A stretch of 64,000 nt of DNA, taken from contig NZ_JACHVU010000007.1 of assembly GCF_014190915.1 (NCBI RefSeq), positions 124,001 to 188,000 on the forward strand, given 5' to 3'. Source of the DNA: Mycolicibacterium iranicum (GTDB lineage: Bacteria; Actinomycetota; Actinomycetes; Mycobacteriales; Mycobacteriaceae). Both the position numbers and the translations under genes were made by a program. The notes under the pieces are model-generated. The model worked only from the letters and a program-made list of their open reading frames with translations. It ran no database searches and had not been told where the DNA came from. Positions 1 to 8,630 of this stretch are shown here, one piece after another. The number at the start of each line of letters is the position of its first letter. Position 1 is the stretch's first letter.

Positions 1-499
1 ACGCCGCGGCCAGTGAGGCGATCAGCCCGCGTTCGTGCAGCAGCCGGGGGTCGCCGTAGTCGTGGACGTCGCCGGTCGCATTGCGGGTGCGCACCGGCAG
101 ACTGCGGGCCACCCGGGCGGCGGTGCGCACCTGCAGACCCCGTTCGGCGGTCAGGATGGCGGCCGCGCCTGCCGGGGCCAGGTCGGCGCCGATGATCAGC
201 GTGCGCGGTCGCGCGGAACTGACGGCGTCGACCGTGGCGGGGGCGCCACCGAGACGCTCGTCGACCTCCAGTTCGGGATCCAGACCCAGCCCGGCGAGGA
301 GGACGGCGGCGTTGCTGGTCTCGACCAGCGGCAGGTCGCGGCTGACCAGCACCACGCGTTCGACCGCCCCTCCGCGCGTCAGCGCCGCCCGTCCGGCTTC
401 GACGGCCATCGTGACGACGTCCTCGTCGTCACCGACCGACCGGTGCAGGGCGGTACCCCAGCACGGCAGGTAGGTACCGACGGACGCGACGTAGGGCAT
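1..499 (-). CDS. Thiolase-fold protein (HMG-CoA synthase / KAS III-like), 3' part cut by window edge
   Basis: About 166 codons are visible from an ATG at 499 running off the left edge. The product begins MPYVASVGTYLPCWG and contains GDDEDVVTMAVEAGRAAL. This is the N-terminal pattern of HMG-CoA-synthase-like and 3-oxoacyl-ACP synthase III-like proteins: a first beta strand ending in a YLP turn, then a DEDVVTMAVEA helix. The active-site Cys region lies outside the window, so activity cannot be judged. Such proteins often sit beside a DUF35 Zn-ribbon/OB-fold protein in actinobacteria; that partner would also lie outside. It follows the CoA transferase by 30 bp on the same strand, so one transcript is likely. 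Family call is from motif memory only. Confidence 0.6.
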   Translation of the reverse strand, partial: MPYVASVGTYLPCWGTALHRSVGDDEDVVTMAVEAGRAALTRGGAVERVVLVSRDLPLVETSNAAVLLAGLGLDPELEVDERLGGAPATVDAVSSARPRTLIIGADLAPAGAAAILTAERGLQVRTAARVARSLPVRTRNATGDVHDYGDPRLLHERGLIASLAAA

Positions 500-529
500 T
501 GAGGTGTCTCCAGATCTTCGACGACGCCG

Positions 530-1738
530 TCAGGTGACGGCGCCCGCGGTTTTGAGCTCGATGATCCGGTCCCAGTCCAGACCGAGTTCGACCAGGATGT
601 CGTCGGTCTGCTCGGCGAAACCGGGTGCGGGACCCGATGTCGGGGCCGCCACGTCGAACTGGACCGGGTTCGCGACGAGCTCGAGGTCGCCTGCCTGCAC
701 GAGGTATTCGTTCGCGCGGACCTGCGCGTCCTCGGCGGCCTGCAGGGTGTCCTGCACGGGCGCCCAGGGTCCGGCGAGGGTCGCGAAGCGCTCGCTCCAC
801 TCGACCAGGGTGCGCTTCTTCATCGCCTCGGACAGCAGCTCGACACCGGCTGCGGTGTTCTCGGCGATCGACTCCGCCGTGGCGAACCTCGGGTCGCCGG
901 CGGCCTCGTCGAGCTCCATGTGCGTGCACACGTCGGCCCAGAACTTGGTCGGCTGCATCATCACGAACGAGATGTAGCGGTCGTCGGCGGTCGCGTAGAG
1001 ACCGACGAGCGGATTGATCGGCGATCCGTGCACCCCTGGCGGGAACGCTTCCATGCGCTGCCCGAGATGCTTCGTCAGTGCCACGGTGTGACCCATCGAC
1101 CACAGCCCGCTGCCCAGCAGCGACACGTCGACCACCGACGGCTCGCCGGTGCGCTCACGCTTGAGCAGGGCGGCGGCGATGCCGCCGGCGAGGTTCGTCC
1201 CGGAGATGGTGTCGCCGTAGGCGGGTCCCGGCGGGCCGACCATTCCCGGCGTCCCGGGCGGCGTGATCGTCGCCGCCGTGCCCGCCCGGCACCAGAACGC
1301 CGTCATGTCGTAGCCGCCTTTCACCGACTCCGTCCCTCGCGGGCCCAGTGCGCTGCCCCGGGCGTAGACGATGGACGGATTCACGGCGCGGATGTCGTCG
1401 ACGTCGATCCCGAACTTCTGCCGGTGTCCGGGCAGGAAGCTGGTGAGGAAGACATCGGCGCGCCGCGCCAGCTCCAGGAGCACCTCCTTGCCCTCGGGGA
1501 CGGACATGTCCAGCCCGATGCTGCGCTTGAGGCGGTTGGCGTGTTCGATGTTCGGGTTCGGGTCGCCCTCGACGCGCAGCAGCCCGGTCTGCCGCAGCCC
1601 GCGCTGCGGGTCGCCGGTCACGGCGTGTTCGACCTTGATGACGTCGGCGCCCCATTCGGCGAGCACCGCGCCCGCGGACGGCACGAAGCCGTACATCGCG
1701 ACCTCGAGGACCCGGATCCCGTCCAGTGGCTTGCTCAT
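530..1738 (-). CDS. Family III CoA transferase (CaiB/BaiF)
   Basis: 402 aa, the usual family length. Family III enzymes move CoA between acyl-CoA and a free acid by way of an aspartyl-CoA intermediate. The N-terminus (LDGIRVLEVAMYG, then AEWGADVIKVEH) is the typical CaiB Rossmann-like start. The catalytic aspartate is probably D176 in GPAYGDTISG. It would activate a carboxylic acid product to its CoA thioester in the cytosol. The gene lies downstream of the aldehyde dehydrogenase at 1773-3290, separated by a 32-bp linker with its own mini-ORF. That order, aldehyde to acid to acyl-CoA, makes sense as consecutive steps. The substrate is not predictable. Confidence 0.9.
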   Translation of the reverse strand: MSKPLDGIRVLEVAMYGFVPSAGAVLAEWGADVIKVEHAVTGDPQRGLRQTGLLRVEGDPNPNIEHANRLKRSIGLDMSVPEGKEVLLELARRADVFLTSFLPGHRQKFGIDVDDIRAVNPSIVYARGSALGPRGTESVKGGYDMTAFWCRAGTAATITPPGTPGMVGPPGPAYGDTISGTNLAGGIAAALLKRERTGEPSVVDVSLLGSGLWSMGHTVALTKHLGQRMEAFPPGVHGSPINPLVGLYATADDRYISFVMMQPTKFWADVCTHMELDEAAGDPRFATAESIAENTAAGVELLSEAMKKRTLVEWSERFATLAGPWAPVQDTLQAAEDAQVRANEYLVQAGDLELVANPVQFDVAAPTSGPAPGFAEQTDDILVELGLDWDRIIELKTAGAVT

Positions 1739-1770
1739 CGCTTCCCTCTCCTCTTCGCGCGAGCGCTCAT
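1739..1770 (-). repeat. 32-bp intercistronic linker with 11-codon mini-ORF
   Basis: Read on the minus strand this unit starts with ATG 2 bases after the aldehyde dehydrogenase stop. It encodes M-S-A-R-A-K-R-R-G-K-R and ends in a TGA that overlaps the CoA transferase ATG as ATGA. It contains a purine-rich GAGAGGGAAG tract usable as ribosome-binding site for the next gene. The same 32-bp length and organisation recur, with related or unrelated sequence, at 19860-19923 and 25424-25487. Confidence 0.75.
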
Positions 1771-1772
1771 CG

Positions 1773-3290
1773 CTACCCCGCCTCCGTGACGACCGTTGCG
1801 AAGGTCTTGGACTCCAGGAACTCTTCGAGCCCGGCCTTGCCCATCTCGCGCCCGATGCCGGACTGTTTGAATCCGCCGAACGGGGTGTCGGGGCTGAAGT
1901 AGTTGCCGCCGTTGATCGAGAAGGTGCCGGTGCGGATGCGGCGGGCCACCGACAGGGCGCGCTCCTGGCTGCCGAACACCGCCCCCGACAGGCCGTAGAT
2001 CGAGTTGTTGGCGATGCGCACGGCGTCGTCGTCGTCCTTGTAGGCGATGACGGCCAGCACGGGACCGAACACCTCCTCCTGTGCGATCTCGCTGTCGGGG
2101 TCGACGTCGCTCAGCAGGGTCGGGGTGTAGAAGAAGCCGGGGTCGACCTTCTCGCCGCCGGTGACCAGCGTGGCGCCGGCGTCGACGGCGCGCTGGACCA
2201 TCGCGTCGACCTTGTCGCGCTGCTTCTCGCTGATCAGCGGCCCCATGTAGGTGCCCTCGGCGCTGGGGTCGCCGTAGCGGACCAGGCCGAAGTTGTTCTT
2301 GATCATCTCGACGATCTCGTCCTTGTGCTGTTCGGGCACCAGCAGCCGCGAGGTCAGCGCGCAGCCCTGACCGGCATGGGTGACCATGCTGAACGCCGAA
2401 AACAGTGCCGCCGTGCCGAAGTCGGCATCGTCGAGCACGATCGCCGCGGACTTGCCGCCCAGCTCGAGGAAGACCTTCTTGAGGGTCTCGCTCGCCGCGG
2501 CCATGATGGCGCGTCCGGTGGGGGTGGACCCGGTGAAGGTGACCATGTCCACGTCGGGGCTCGTCGTCAGCGCCGCGCCCACCGCCGGGTCCGCGCCGGA
2601 GAGCACGTTGACCACGCCGGCCGGGATGTCGGTGTGCTGGGCGATCAATTCGCCGAGGGCCAGTGTGACCAACGGGGTGTCGGGCGCCGACTTGAGCACC
2701 ACCGTGCATCCCGCGGCCAGCGCCGGGGCGAGCTTGGCCAGGGCCAGCTGGTTCGGATAGTTGTACGCGATGATCGCCGCGACCACGCCGGCCGCTTCCT
2801 TCTCCACCCAGCGGTGGTGCTGCATGCCGCGGCTCTCGATGTTGCCGAGGTCCTCGGTCATCGGGTAGCTCTTCAACAGATCGGCGTAGTAGCGCACGAT
2901 CTCGATCGGCTGGTCGAGCTGGGCGCCCTGGCACAGTGCGGGCGTGGCGCCGACCTCGGCGATCGTGAGCGCCGCGAGGTCGTCGCGGTGTTCGATCAGC
3001 GCGGTGTGCAGTTGCTCCAGGCACCGCACGCGCAGTTCGAGGTCGGTCGACCAGTCGGTGGTGTCGAACGCGCGGCGCGCCGACGCCACCGCCGCCTCCG
3101 CGTCGGCGACACCGGCGTCGGGCGCGTAGCCGAGCACCTCGCCGTTGGCAGGATTCAGTGACGGGAAGGTCCGCTCCGCCTCGCGGAGTTCCCCGCCGAT
3201 CAGCAGGCGGCGGGTCGCACCCCGGTCGGCCGCCCCGGCCCCGTCGACGTCGGTGCTGTCACCCGAGATCGTGGCTGTTTCCTGCATCAT
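1773..3290 (-). CDS. NAD(P)-dependent aldehyde dehydrogenase
   Basis: 505 aa. Full ALDH superfamily signature: N177 in AYNYPN (the oxyanion Asn), TFTGST at 251-256 in the cofactor-binding fold, general base E276 in LELGGK, and nucleophile C310 in GQGC. It oxidises an aldehyde to an acid in the cytosol. The N-terminus has about 25 extra residues before the first conserved strand. Two consecutive ATG codons follow a GAGGAGG box directly, so the second one (3287) may be the true start. It is divergent from the SDR at 3581, with a shared 290-bp control region carrying GAGAA-N5-TTCTC-type sites. Likely the step before the CoA transferase. Confidence 0.92.
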   Translation of the reverse strand: MMQETATISGDSTDVDGAGAADRGATRRLLIGGELREAERTFPSLNPANGEVLGYAPDAGVADAEAAVASARRAFDTTDWSTDLELRVRCLEQLHTALIEHRDDLAALTIAEVGATPALCQGAQLDQPIEIVRYYADLLKSYPMTEDLGNIESRGMQHHRWVEKEAAGVVAAIIAYNYPNQLALAKLAPALAAGCTVVLKSAPDTPLVTLALGELIAQHTDIPAGVVNVLSGADPAVGAALTTSPDVDMVTFTGSTPTGRAIMAAASETLKKVFLELGGKSAAIVLDDADFGTAALFSAFSMVTHAGQGCALTSRLLVPEQHKDEIVEMIKNNFGLVRYGDPSAEGTYMGPLISEKQRDKVDAMVQRAVDAGATLVTGGEKVDPGFFYTPTLLSDVDPDSEIAQEEVFGPVLAVIAYKDDDDAVRIANNSIYGLSGAVFGSQERALSVARRIRTGTFSINGGNYFSPDTPFGGFKQSGIGREMGKAGLEEFLESKTFATVVTEAG

Positions 3291-3349
3291 CCTCCTCGGA
3301 GACGGCTGTGGGTGTGTGATCGGTGCGGCCTGATGTGGGCTTATGTGAT

Positions 3350-3364
3350 GGAAACTGCATTCTC
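3350..3364. promoter_or_regulatory. Weak copy of GAGAA-N5-TTCTC operator
   Basis: GGAAA-CTGCA-TTCTC lies 60 bp upstream of the aldehyde dehydrogenase start. One half matches the motif perfectly; the other has one clear mismatch. It is considered because a better copy lies in the same divergent region at 3515. Weak on its own. Confidence 0.3.
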
Positions 3365-3514
3365 ATCTTCGGCGAATCATACATTCGTGAGATGAGAACT
3401 CAAGAAATTGACGAGAACCGCGACTGCCTGCGGGAAACGGTGCGACAATCCACCGTCGAACGTCTCACCAGTGCGAATGCCCGGGGGCACTTGTCTTGCG
3501 ATGCCGCATGATGC

Positions 3515-3529
3515 GAGAGTACGGTTCTC
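3515..3529. promoter_or_regulatory. Operator GAGAG-N5-TTCTC with adjoining -10 box
   Basis: Inverted repeat GAGAG-TACGG-TTCTC, one mismatch from a perfect GAGAA-N5-TTCTC palindrome and preceded by GC as in the copies at 13960 and 29638. It directly abuts CATAAT (3529-3534), a plausible -10 element for the SDR gene starting at 3581. Protein bound here would block RNA polymerase, so repression is the likely mode. Confidence 0.55.
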
Positions 3530-3580
3530 ATAATCGGAAGGACGATTCTTGATGGGTGACGTGATGACCGGAGCGCACGC

Positions 3581-4282
3581 GTGAAGAACGCTGTCGTGAC
3601 AGGTGGCGCCTCGGGTATCGGGGCCGCGGTGGCCGAACGTCTGCGTGCCGACGGGCTGCAGGTGGCGACGATCGATCTCAATCCCGGGGACCAGAAGTTC
3701 TCCTACGGCGCGGACGTCACGGACCGCTCGGCCGTCGATGCCGCCCTCGACGAGATCCGCGCCGAGCTGGGTCCGGTCACCGTGCTCGTCAACGCCGCGG
3801 GACTCGACCGCTTCAAGAAGTTCCTCGACCTGACGTTTCAGGAGTGGCAGAAGGTCGTCGACGTCAACCTCAACGGCGTCTTCCACTGCACCCAGGCCGT
3901 ACTTCCGGACATGATCGAGGTGGGCTGGGGCCGCATCGTCAACATCTCGTCGTCGAGCACCCACTCGGGTCAGCCGTTCATGTCGCCGTACGTCGCCGCC
4001 AAGTCCGCGGTCAACGGACTCACCAAATCCCTGGCCCTGGAGTACGGCGAGTACGGGATCACCGTGAACGCCGTCCCGCCGGGGTTCATCGACACCCCGA
4101 TGCTGCGCAAAGCCGAGCAGCGCGGGTTCCTCGGAGACACCGAGAAGCAGATTCAGCAGACCCCCGTGCGCCGCATGGGCCGCCCCGAGGACATCGCTGC
4201 CGCCTGCGCCTTCTTCATCTCCGACGAAGCCAGTTACATCACCGGCCAGATCCTGGGCGTCAACGGCGGCCGGAACACCTGA
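3581..4282 (+). CDS. Short-chain dehydrogenase/reductase (FabG/BadH-like)
   Basis: 233 aa classical SDR. Cofactor loop TGGASGIG (7-14), NAAG (71-74), a Ser run 123-126, catalytic Y137 and K141 (YVAAK), and the late motif GQILGVNGG. It oxidises or reduces a hydroxyl/keto group with NAD(P); the closest remembered relatives are FabG-like and hydroxyacyl-CoA dehydrogenases. GTG start at 3581. It heads a plus-strand group with a second SDR (35 bp gap), a ferredoxin and a P450, so oxidation of a P450-made alcohol or of a CoA intermediate is plausible. A similar SDR is encoded at 32788-33531. Confidence 0.9.
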   Translation: MKNAVVTGGASGIGAAVAERLRADGLQVATIDLNPGDQKFSYGADVTDRSAVDAALDEIRAELGPVTVLVNAAGLDRFKKFLDLTFQEWQKVVDVNLNGVFHCTQAVLPDMIEVGWGRIVNISSSSTHSGQPFMSPYVAAKSAVNGLTKSLALEYGEYGITVNAVPPGFIDTPMLRKAEQRGFLGDTEKQIQQTPVRRMGRPEDIAAACAFFISDEASYITGQILGVNGGRNT

Positions 4283-4317
4283 CGAGCCAACAGATCTCAG
4301 CGAAAGGACCAAAGCTC

Positions 4318-5178
4318 ATGGGACGTGTTCAAGGCAAGGTCGCCTTCATCACGGGGGCGGCGCGCGGGCAGGGCCGCAGCCACGCGGTGCGGCTGGCCGA
4401 AGAGGGCGCCGACATCATCGCCGTGGACCTGTGCGAGGACGTCGACACCATCGGCTATCCGATGGCGACTCCCGAGGACCTCGAAGAGACGGCGGCCTTC
4501 GTCGAGAAGACCGGACAGCGCATCGTCACGGCCAAGGCCGACGTGCGGGACGCCGCGCAGCTGAAGAAGGCCCTCGAAGACGGCATCGCGGCCCTCGGCG
4601 GCGTGGACATCGTCGTCGCCCAGGCCGGAATCGCCGGCATGAAGGGCAATCCGCCGCTGCAGGCGTGGATCGACGTGGTCAACACCAATCTCATCGGCAC
4701 CATCAACGCCATCCAGGTGGCGCTGCCGCATCTGAAGGAGGGCGCGTCGATCGTCGCGACCGGCTCGACCGCGGCACTGATGGACGCCCACAACAAGCCG
4801 AACCCGGGTGGCGATCCCGGCGGCATGGCGTACATGACCTCCAAACGCCTGCTCTCCCAGTACGTCCACGACCTGGCGACCGAACTGGCCGTGCGCGGCA
4901 TCCGTGCCAACGTGGTGCATCCGACGAACTGCAACACCGACATGCTGCAGAGCCCGCCGATGTACAAGTCCTTCCGGCCGGATCTCGAAAACCCCACGCG
5001 CGCAGACGCCGAACCGGTGTTCGGCGTGCAGCAGGCGATGAAGGTCAACTTCATCGAACCCGAGGACATCAGCAACGCCATCCTGTGGCTGGTCTCCGAC
5101 GAGGCCAGGTACGTCACCGGCATGCAGCTGCGCGTCGACGCCGGCGGCTACCTCAAGTGGTACGACTACCACATCTAG
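4318..5178 (+). CDS. Mycofactocin-coupled SDR family oxidoreductase (carveol dehydrogenase-like)
   Basis: 286 aa. Glycine motif TGAARGQGRSHA (12-23), then the subfamily-specific insertion after the second strand (about 39-56, DLCEDVDTIGYPMATPEDL), catalytic S150, Y172 and K176. This insertion marks SDRs with non-exchangeable NAD(H) whose electrons leave through mycofactocin (established for the subfamily). It probably oxidises a secondary alcohol made by the neighbouring P450. RBS GAAAGGA precedes the ATG at 4318; the ferredoxin follows after 10 bp. No mycofactocin biosynthesis genes are in the window, so they must lie elsewhere. A second member is at 40282-41118. Confidence 0.88.
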   Translation: MGRVQGKVAFITGAARGQGRSHAVRLAEEGADIIAVDLCEDVDTIGYPMATPEDLEETAAFVEKTGQRIVTAKADVRDAAQLKKALEDGIAALGGVDIVVAQAGIAGMKGNPPLQAWIDVVNTNLIGTINAIQVALPHLKEGASIVATGSTAALMDAHNKPNPGGDPGGMAYMTSKRLLSQYVHDLATELAVRGIRANVVHPTNCNTDMLQSPPMYKSFRPDLENPTRADAEPVFGVQQAMKVNFIEPEDISNAILWLVSDEARYVTGMQLRVDAGGYLKWYDYHI

Positions 5179-5188
5179 GAGGATCCCT

Positions 5189-5383
5189 GTGAAGGTTTGG
5201 GTTGATTCAGGACGGTGCCAGGGGCACACGCTGTGCGCCATGATCGCGCCGGATTCCTTCGAGCTCAGCGACATCGACGGCACGGCCTCCCCGGTCAACG
5301 AGATCGTTCCGGCAGACCAGGAGGCCGCGGTCCGCGAAGCGGTGCAGTCATGCCCGGAGCAGGCCATCTCGATCGACGAATGA
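5189..5383 (+). CDS. Single-cluster P450 ferredoxin, [3Fe-4S] type
   Basis: 64 aa. Ligands C10, C16 and C55 with the spacing CxxHxxC...CP. The usual second cysteine of a [4Fe-4S] site is replaced by H13, as in many mycobacterial P450 redox partners that bind [3Fe-4S]. Acidic throughout. GTG start after a strong AGGAGG. It lies 39 bp upstream of the P450 at 5423 and is its probable electron donor. The other three ferredoxins in the window have F, N and H at this variable position. Confidence 0.9.
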   Translation: MKVWVDSGRCQGHTLCAMIAPDSFELSDIDGTASPVNEIVPADQEAAVREAVQSCPEQAISIDE

Positions 5384-5422
5384 CCACAGTCCGTAGCCGG
5401 AAAGTACAGGAAGAGTAGAACC

Positions 5423-6793
5423 TTGAGTGTCGACGACGTCGTGAACGGCACCGCCGACGACATCCGCAAGAAGAACACATACCACTTCGACCGGCACACC
5501 CCGGAGTACCGGCTGCAGTTCGAGAAGATCACCGAAGAGATGCAGTCCAAGTGCCCGATGGCGTGGACGGACGCCTATAACGGGCACTGGGTCGCCGCGG
5601 ACAGCAAGCACGTGTTCGAGCTGGCCCGGTGCCCCGTGGTGTCCAACCACCACGACATCTCGGGCGAGACGCCCTTCCAGGGCATCACCATCCCGAAAGC
5701 CAGTCGCGCCACCGTGGTTCGCGGCGGCATCCTGGAGATGGACGAGCCTGAACACAGCCAGTATCGCGGCGCGCTGAATCCGTATCTGTCCCCCGCCGCG
5801 ATCAAGCGGTGGGAGCCGTTCGTCGACGAGATCACCCGTGCAGCGCTCGACGAACACATCGAATCGGGCCGCATCGACTTCGTCGAGCACCTCGCCAACG
5901 TGGTGCCGGCGGTGTTCACGCTCGCGATGATGGGCATCGAGCTCAAGAAGTGGAACGTCTACAGCGAACCCACGCACGCGTCGGTGTACACCCCCGAGCA
6001 TGCCCCTGAGCGCGAGAAGATCAACGAGCAGCATCGCGAGATGGGCATCGATCTCATCAACAACATGATGGAGATCCGCGAGAAGCCGCGCCCCGGGCTG
6101 GTGAATGCGTTGCTGCAGTTGCGCATCGACGGTGAGCCCGCCCCGGACATGGAGATCCTGGGCAACCTGGGCCTCATCATCGGTGGTGGCTTCGACACCA
6201 CGACCGCGCTGACCGCCCATGCGCTGGAATGGCTGGGCGAACACCCCGACGAACGCGAACGGCTCAGCCGGGACCGCGCCACGCTGCTCCACCCGGCGAC
6301 CGAGGAGTTCCTCCGCTTCTTCACCCCCGCGCCCGGCGACGGCAGGACGTTCGCCGAGGACGTCGAGGTCGAGGGCCACCAGTTCAAGCAGTTCGAGCGG
6401 CTCTGGCTGTCCTGGGCGATGGCCAACCGCGACCCGGCGGTGTTCGACCGTCCGAACGAGGTCGTCCTGGACCGGAAGGGCAACCGGCACTTCAGTTTCG
6501 GCATCGGCGTGCATCGGTGCGTCGGATCCAACGTCGCGCGCACGGTGTTCAAGTCGATGCTGACCGCCGTGCTCGACCGGATGCCGGATTACGTGTGCGA
6601 CCCCGAGGGCACCGTCCACTACGACTCCATCGGCGTGATCCAGGGGATGCGCAATCTGCCCGCCACCTTCACCCCGAGCGCACCGCTGGGCCCCGGTCTC
6701 GACGAGACCATCGAGAAGCTGCAGCGCATCTGCAACGAACAGGAACTCGCCCGGCCCATCACCGAACGCAAGGAAGCGGCCGTCATCGATTAG
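5423..6793 (+). CDS. Cytochrome P450
   Basis: 456 aa, longer than the other P450s here (400-425). Features: oxygen-activation helix I GGGFDTT (254-260), ExxR E295-R298, heme-binding FSFGIGVHRC with thiolate C366. It would hydroxylate a hydrophobic substrate using the ferredoxin just upstream. The start is TTG at 5423, after AGGAAG; a GTG at 5441 is the alternative. The N-terminus lacks a membrane anchor, as usual for bacterial P450s. In context its product would pass to the mycofactocin-type SDR and aldehyde dehydrogenase. CYP family cannot be assigned by eye. Confidence 0.93.
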   Translation: MSVDDVVNGTADDIRKKNTYHFDRHTPEYRLQFEKITEEMQSKCPMAWTDAYNGHWVAADSKHVFELARCPVVSNHHDISGETPFQGITIPKASRATVVRGGILEMDEPEHSQYRGALNPYLSPAAIKRWEPFVDEITRAALDEHIESGRIDFVEHLANVVPAVFTLAMMGIELKKWNVYSEPTHASVYTPEHAPEREKINEQHREMGIDLINNMMEIREKPRPGLVNALLQLRIDGEPAPDMEILGNLGLIIGGGFDTTTALTAHALEWLGEHPDERERLSRDRATLLHPATEEFLRFFTPAPGDGRTFAEDVEVEGHQFKQFERLWLSWAMANRDPAVFDRPNEVVLDRKGNRHFSFGIGVHRCVGSNVARTVFKSMLTAVLDRMPDYVCDPEGTVHYDSIGVIQGMRNLPATFTPSAPLGPGLDETIEKLQRICNEQELARPITERKEAAVID

Positions 6794-6864
6794 TGCGCTG
6801 ATCCCGCCCACTTTTCGCGGCGAGATGGTTCCATGAGTAGCGGCGTGCAGACAGGGAGGCCGGC

Positions 6865-7317
6865 ATGAAACTTACAGGCAGGACCGGAGCAGTGGCCACC
6901 ACGCTGCTGGCCGCCCTGATGTCCCTGGCGACGCTGCTCGCGCCCCCGTCGAACGCCCGGATGCAGCTCGGCAACTACGACCTGTGGACCAACCGGTACG
7001 ACCGGGCGTCCTGGTTCTGGTACATCTCGGCGTGCATCCCCGAGAAGAGCCCGGACTGCATCAACGTCGGAGCCCGTCCGCGGCTGAAGTTCTACGCCTA
7101 CTACGAGAGCAAGGCGTATCTGGTCGACGGCCGCTACACGTTCACCGTCGACGTTCCCGACGGGTTACGGTGCTTCGGCTACAACCTGCCGACCCGCGAG
7201 ACCTACTCGTGGGATGCGGTCACGCTCGTCGGCACCATCGACTCGAAGTACAACGTGGGCTGTTTCAACGGCCCACCCGGCACCCAGTTCTGGACCTTCA
7301 AGCTCCAGCGCCTCTGA
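6865..7317 (+). CDS. Small secreted protein of unknown function
   Basis: 150 aa. A signal peptide is clear: basic MKLTGRTG, hydrophobic stretch 9-26, and likely signal peptidase I site after PPSNA (27-31). The mature part of about 119 residues has four cysteines (57, 65, 103, 133), suggesting two disulfides in the cell envelope, and is rich in aromatic residues. Small two-disulfide mycobacterial exported proteins look like this, but I do not recognise a named family. It is 71 bp downstream of the P450 on the same strand. The following palindrome at 7347-7411 ends the unit. Confidence 0.75.
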   Translation: MKLTGRTGAVATTLLAALMSLATLLAPPSNARMQLGNYDLWTNRYDRASWFWYISACIPEKSPDCINVGARPRLKFYAYYESKAYLVDGRYTFTVDVPDGLRCFGYNLPTRETYSWDAVTLVGTIDSKYNVGCFNGPPGTQFWTFKLQRL

Positions 7318-7346
7318 CCCGGCCCCCCGGCCCCCACCCCCTGCAC

Positions 7347-7411
7347 CGCGAGCGTGCGTGTCTGCACGCGACACGCCGCCTAAAAACGGCACAACGCGCA
7401 CGCTCGTCGCG
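7347..7411. terminator. Intergenic palindromic repeat, likely bidirectional terminator
   Basis: Between two convergent genes. Outer arms CGAGCGTGCG (7349-7358) and CGCACGCTCG (7397-7406) pair perfectly over 10 bp. Inside are two smaller hairpins, TGTC/GACA and GCCG/CGGC. The left arm sequence CACCGCGAGCG, GCGTGTCTGCAC is nearly the same as in the palindrome at 27731, also between convergent genes. Dispersed repeat serving as terminator is the simplest reading. Confidence 0.6.
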
Positions 7412-7413
7412 TC

Positions 7414-8628
7414 TCAGAGCGCCGAATAGCGGTCCCGGATCGCCGTGAACCGTTCCCACAACTGCCGGCGGCGGTCCTCGGCGGTGACGGTCCGACTGTC
7501 GGGCGGCAGCACGTCCCCCAGGTCGCAGTGCTTCACCAGCCGCGTCTGCAGGACCGCGGGCTCGCCCTCCAGCATGTGCCGGTAGGTGACGTTGCCGCGC
7601 TCGAAACCCTGGGTGTCGAGCCAGTTGTGGACACCCGGGTCGGTGTGCGCGACCACGATGCGCACCCTGCCGTCGCCGTCGACACTGGTCCGACTGGGTG
7701 TGTAGCTGACCGGCCGGTACAGGAAGTCCATGCTGTTGAAGAAGACCCCCATGTTGGTCAGGCTCCAGAACCCCGGGTGGTCGTCGAATTCGATGACGAG
7801 CGCCTCGTCGGCAGCCAGCGCCCAGTGCATGTTCACCGCGGCACGCCCGCGGCGGGTGTCACCGGCATCGGCAGCGCTCGGGGCCGGGAAGCTGTTGAGC
7901 CGCTCGCCATCCACTCCCCCGTAGGTGAACGGGTACTCGGGCCAGTCGCTCATCACACCGGTCAGGAAATCCCCCGCCCAGTCGATCGCAGCGACCATCT
8001 CGTCGGGCGCCGGCACCGGCCTGGGTTCGGCCATGTCCACCCGCTCGATCCGAAGCGACGCGGGCCGTTCGTCCCAGGAGTCGAAACCCTGACGCAGGAA
8101 CAGCTTTCGCGATCCTGCCGTCGTCGGCAACCAATTGCCCCGGCGCCGGGGGCCACCGACATGGATTTCCAGCATGCCGTCGGCGGAGATGTCGAGCTCG
8201 GCGCCGGTCAGGTTCGCCTCGGGCACGTCGCCGAACGGCTCGTGCAGGACTCCCGGCCCGTCGGGTCGCGGACCCTGCACGGTGAGGTTGAAGAAGCGTG
8301 CCGTCCCTCTGTCCCCGACGATGCGGTATGTCGACTCGCCGTCGATCCATGCCTGCTGGTAGGTGAAATCCGCGCAGTCGCCGCCCAGTTTGCGGTGTGG
8401 GCCGCAGAATGCGTGCAGGCTCGGATACCGGGTGTCCCGGGTCTCCAGTGCCAGATCGAAGGCCTGCCCCAGGTTCTGGGTGAGGAATCTCAGCGCGTCG
8501 ACGCGGTGAGCATCGGAGGTGGCGTTGAGGTCTTTGAAAGCTTGTTCGCCTGCGGTCTTGAGCCGGTAGCAGAACGTCTCCCACGCCCGGCGCAGCGCGG
8601 CGTCGGCCTCGCCGTCTCCGTACGCCAT
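7414..8628 (-). CDS. DUF1214 domain-containing protein
   Basis: 404 aa from an ATG at 8628. The C-terminal half carries the RRRGNWLPTTAGSRKLFLRQ stretch typical of DUF1214, followed by an RPASLRIER strand. The N-terminal part is alpha-helical with two cysteines. No catalytic motif is apparent and the family has no proven enzymatic role. It is last in the tight minus-strand operon (2-bp gap to the isomerase-like gene). In mycobacteria DUF1214 genes are common near lipid/steroid catabolic genes. A longer in-frame reading upstream exists but overlaps the neighbour throughout and is rejected. Confidence 0.75.
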   Translation of the reverse strand: MAYGDGEADAALRRAWETFCYRLKTAGEQAFKDLNATSDAHRVDALRFLTQNLGQAFDLALETRDTRYPSLHAFCGPHRKLGGDCADFTYQQAWIDGESTYRIVGDRGTARFFNLTVQGPRPDGPGVLHEPFGDVPEANLTGAELDISADGMLEIHVGGPRRRGNWLPTTAGSRKLFLRQGFDSWDERPASLRIERVDMAEPRPVPAPDEMVAAIDWAGDFLTGVMSDWPEYPFTYGGVDGERLNSFPAPSAADAGDTRRGRAAVNMHWALAADEALVIEFDDHPGFWSLTNMGVFFNSMDFLYRPVSYTPSRTSVDGDGRVRIVVAHTDPGVHNWLDTQGFERGNVTYRHMLEGEPAVLQTRLVKHCDLGDVLPPDSRTVTAEDRRRQLWERFTAIRDRYSAL

Positions 8629-8630
8629 GA

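Noticed and set aside
3323..3511. Small ORF in the divergent control region
   Set aside because: Overlaps the operators and promoter; no RBS or codon bias.
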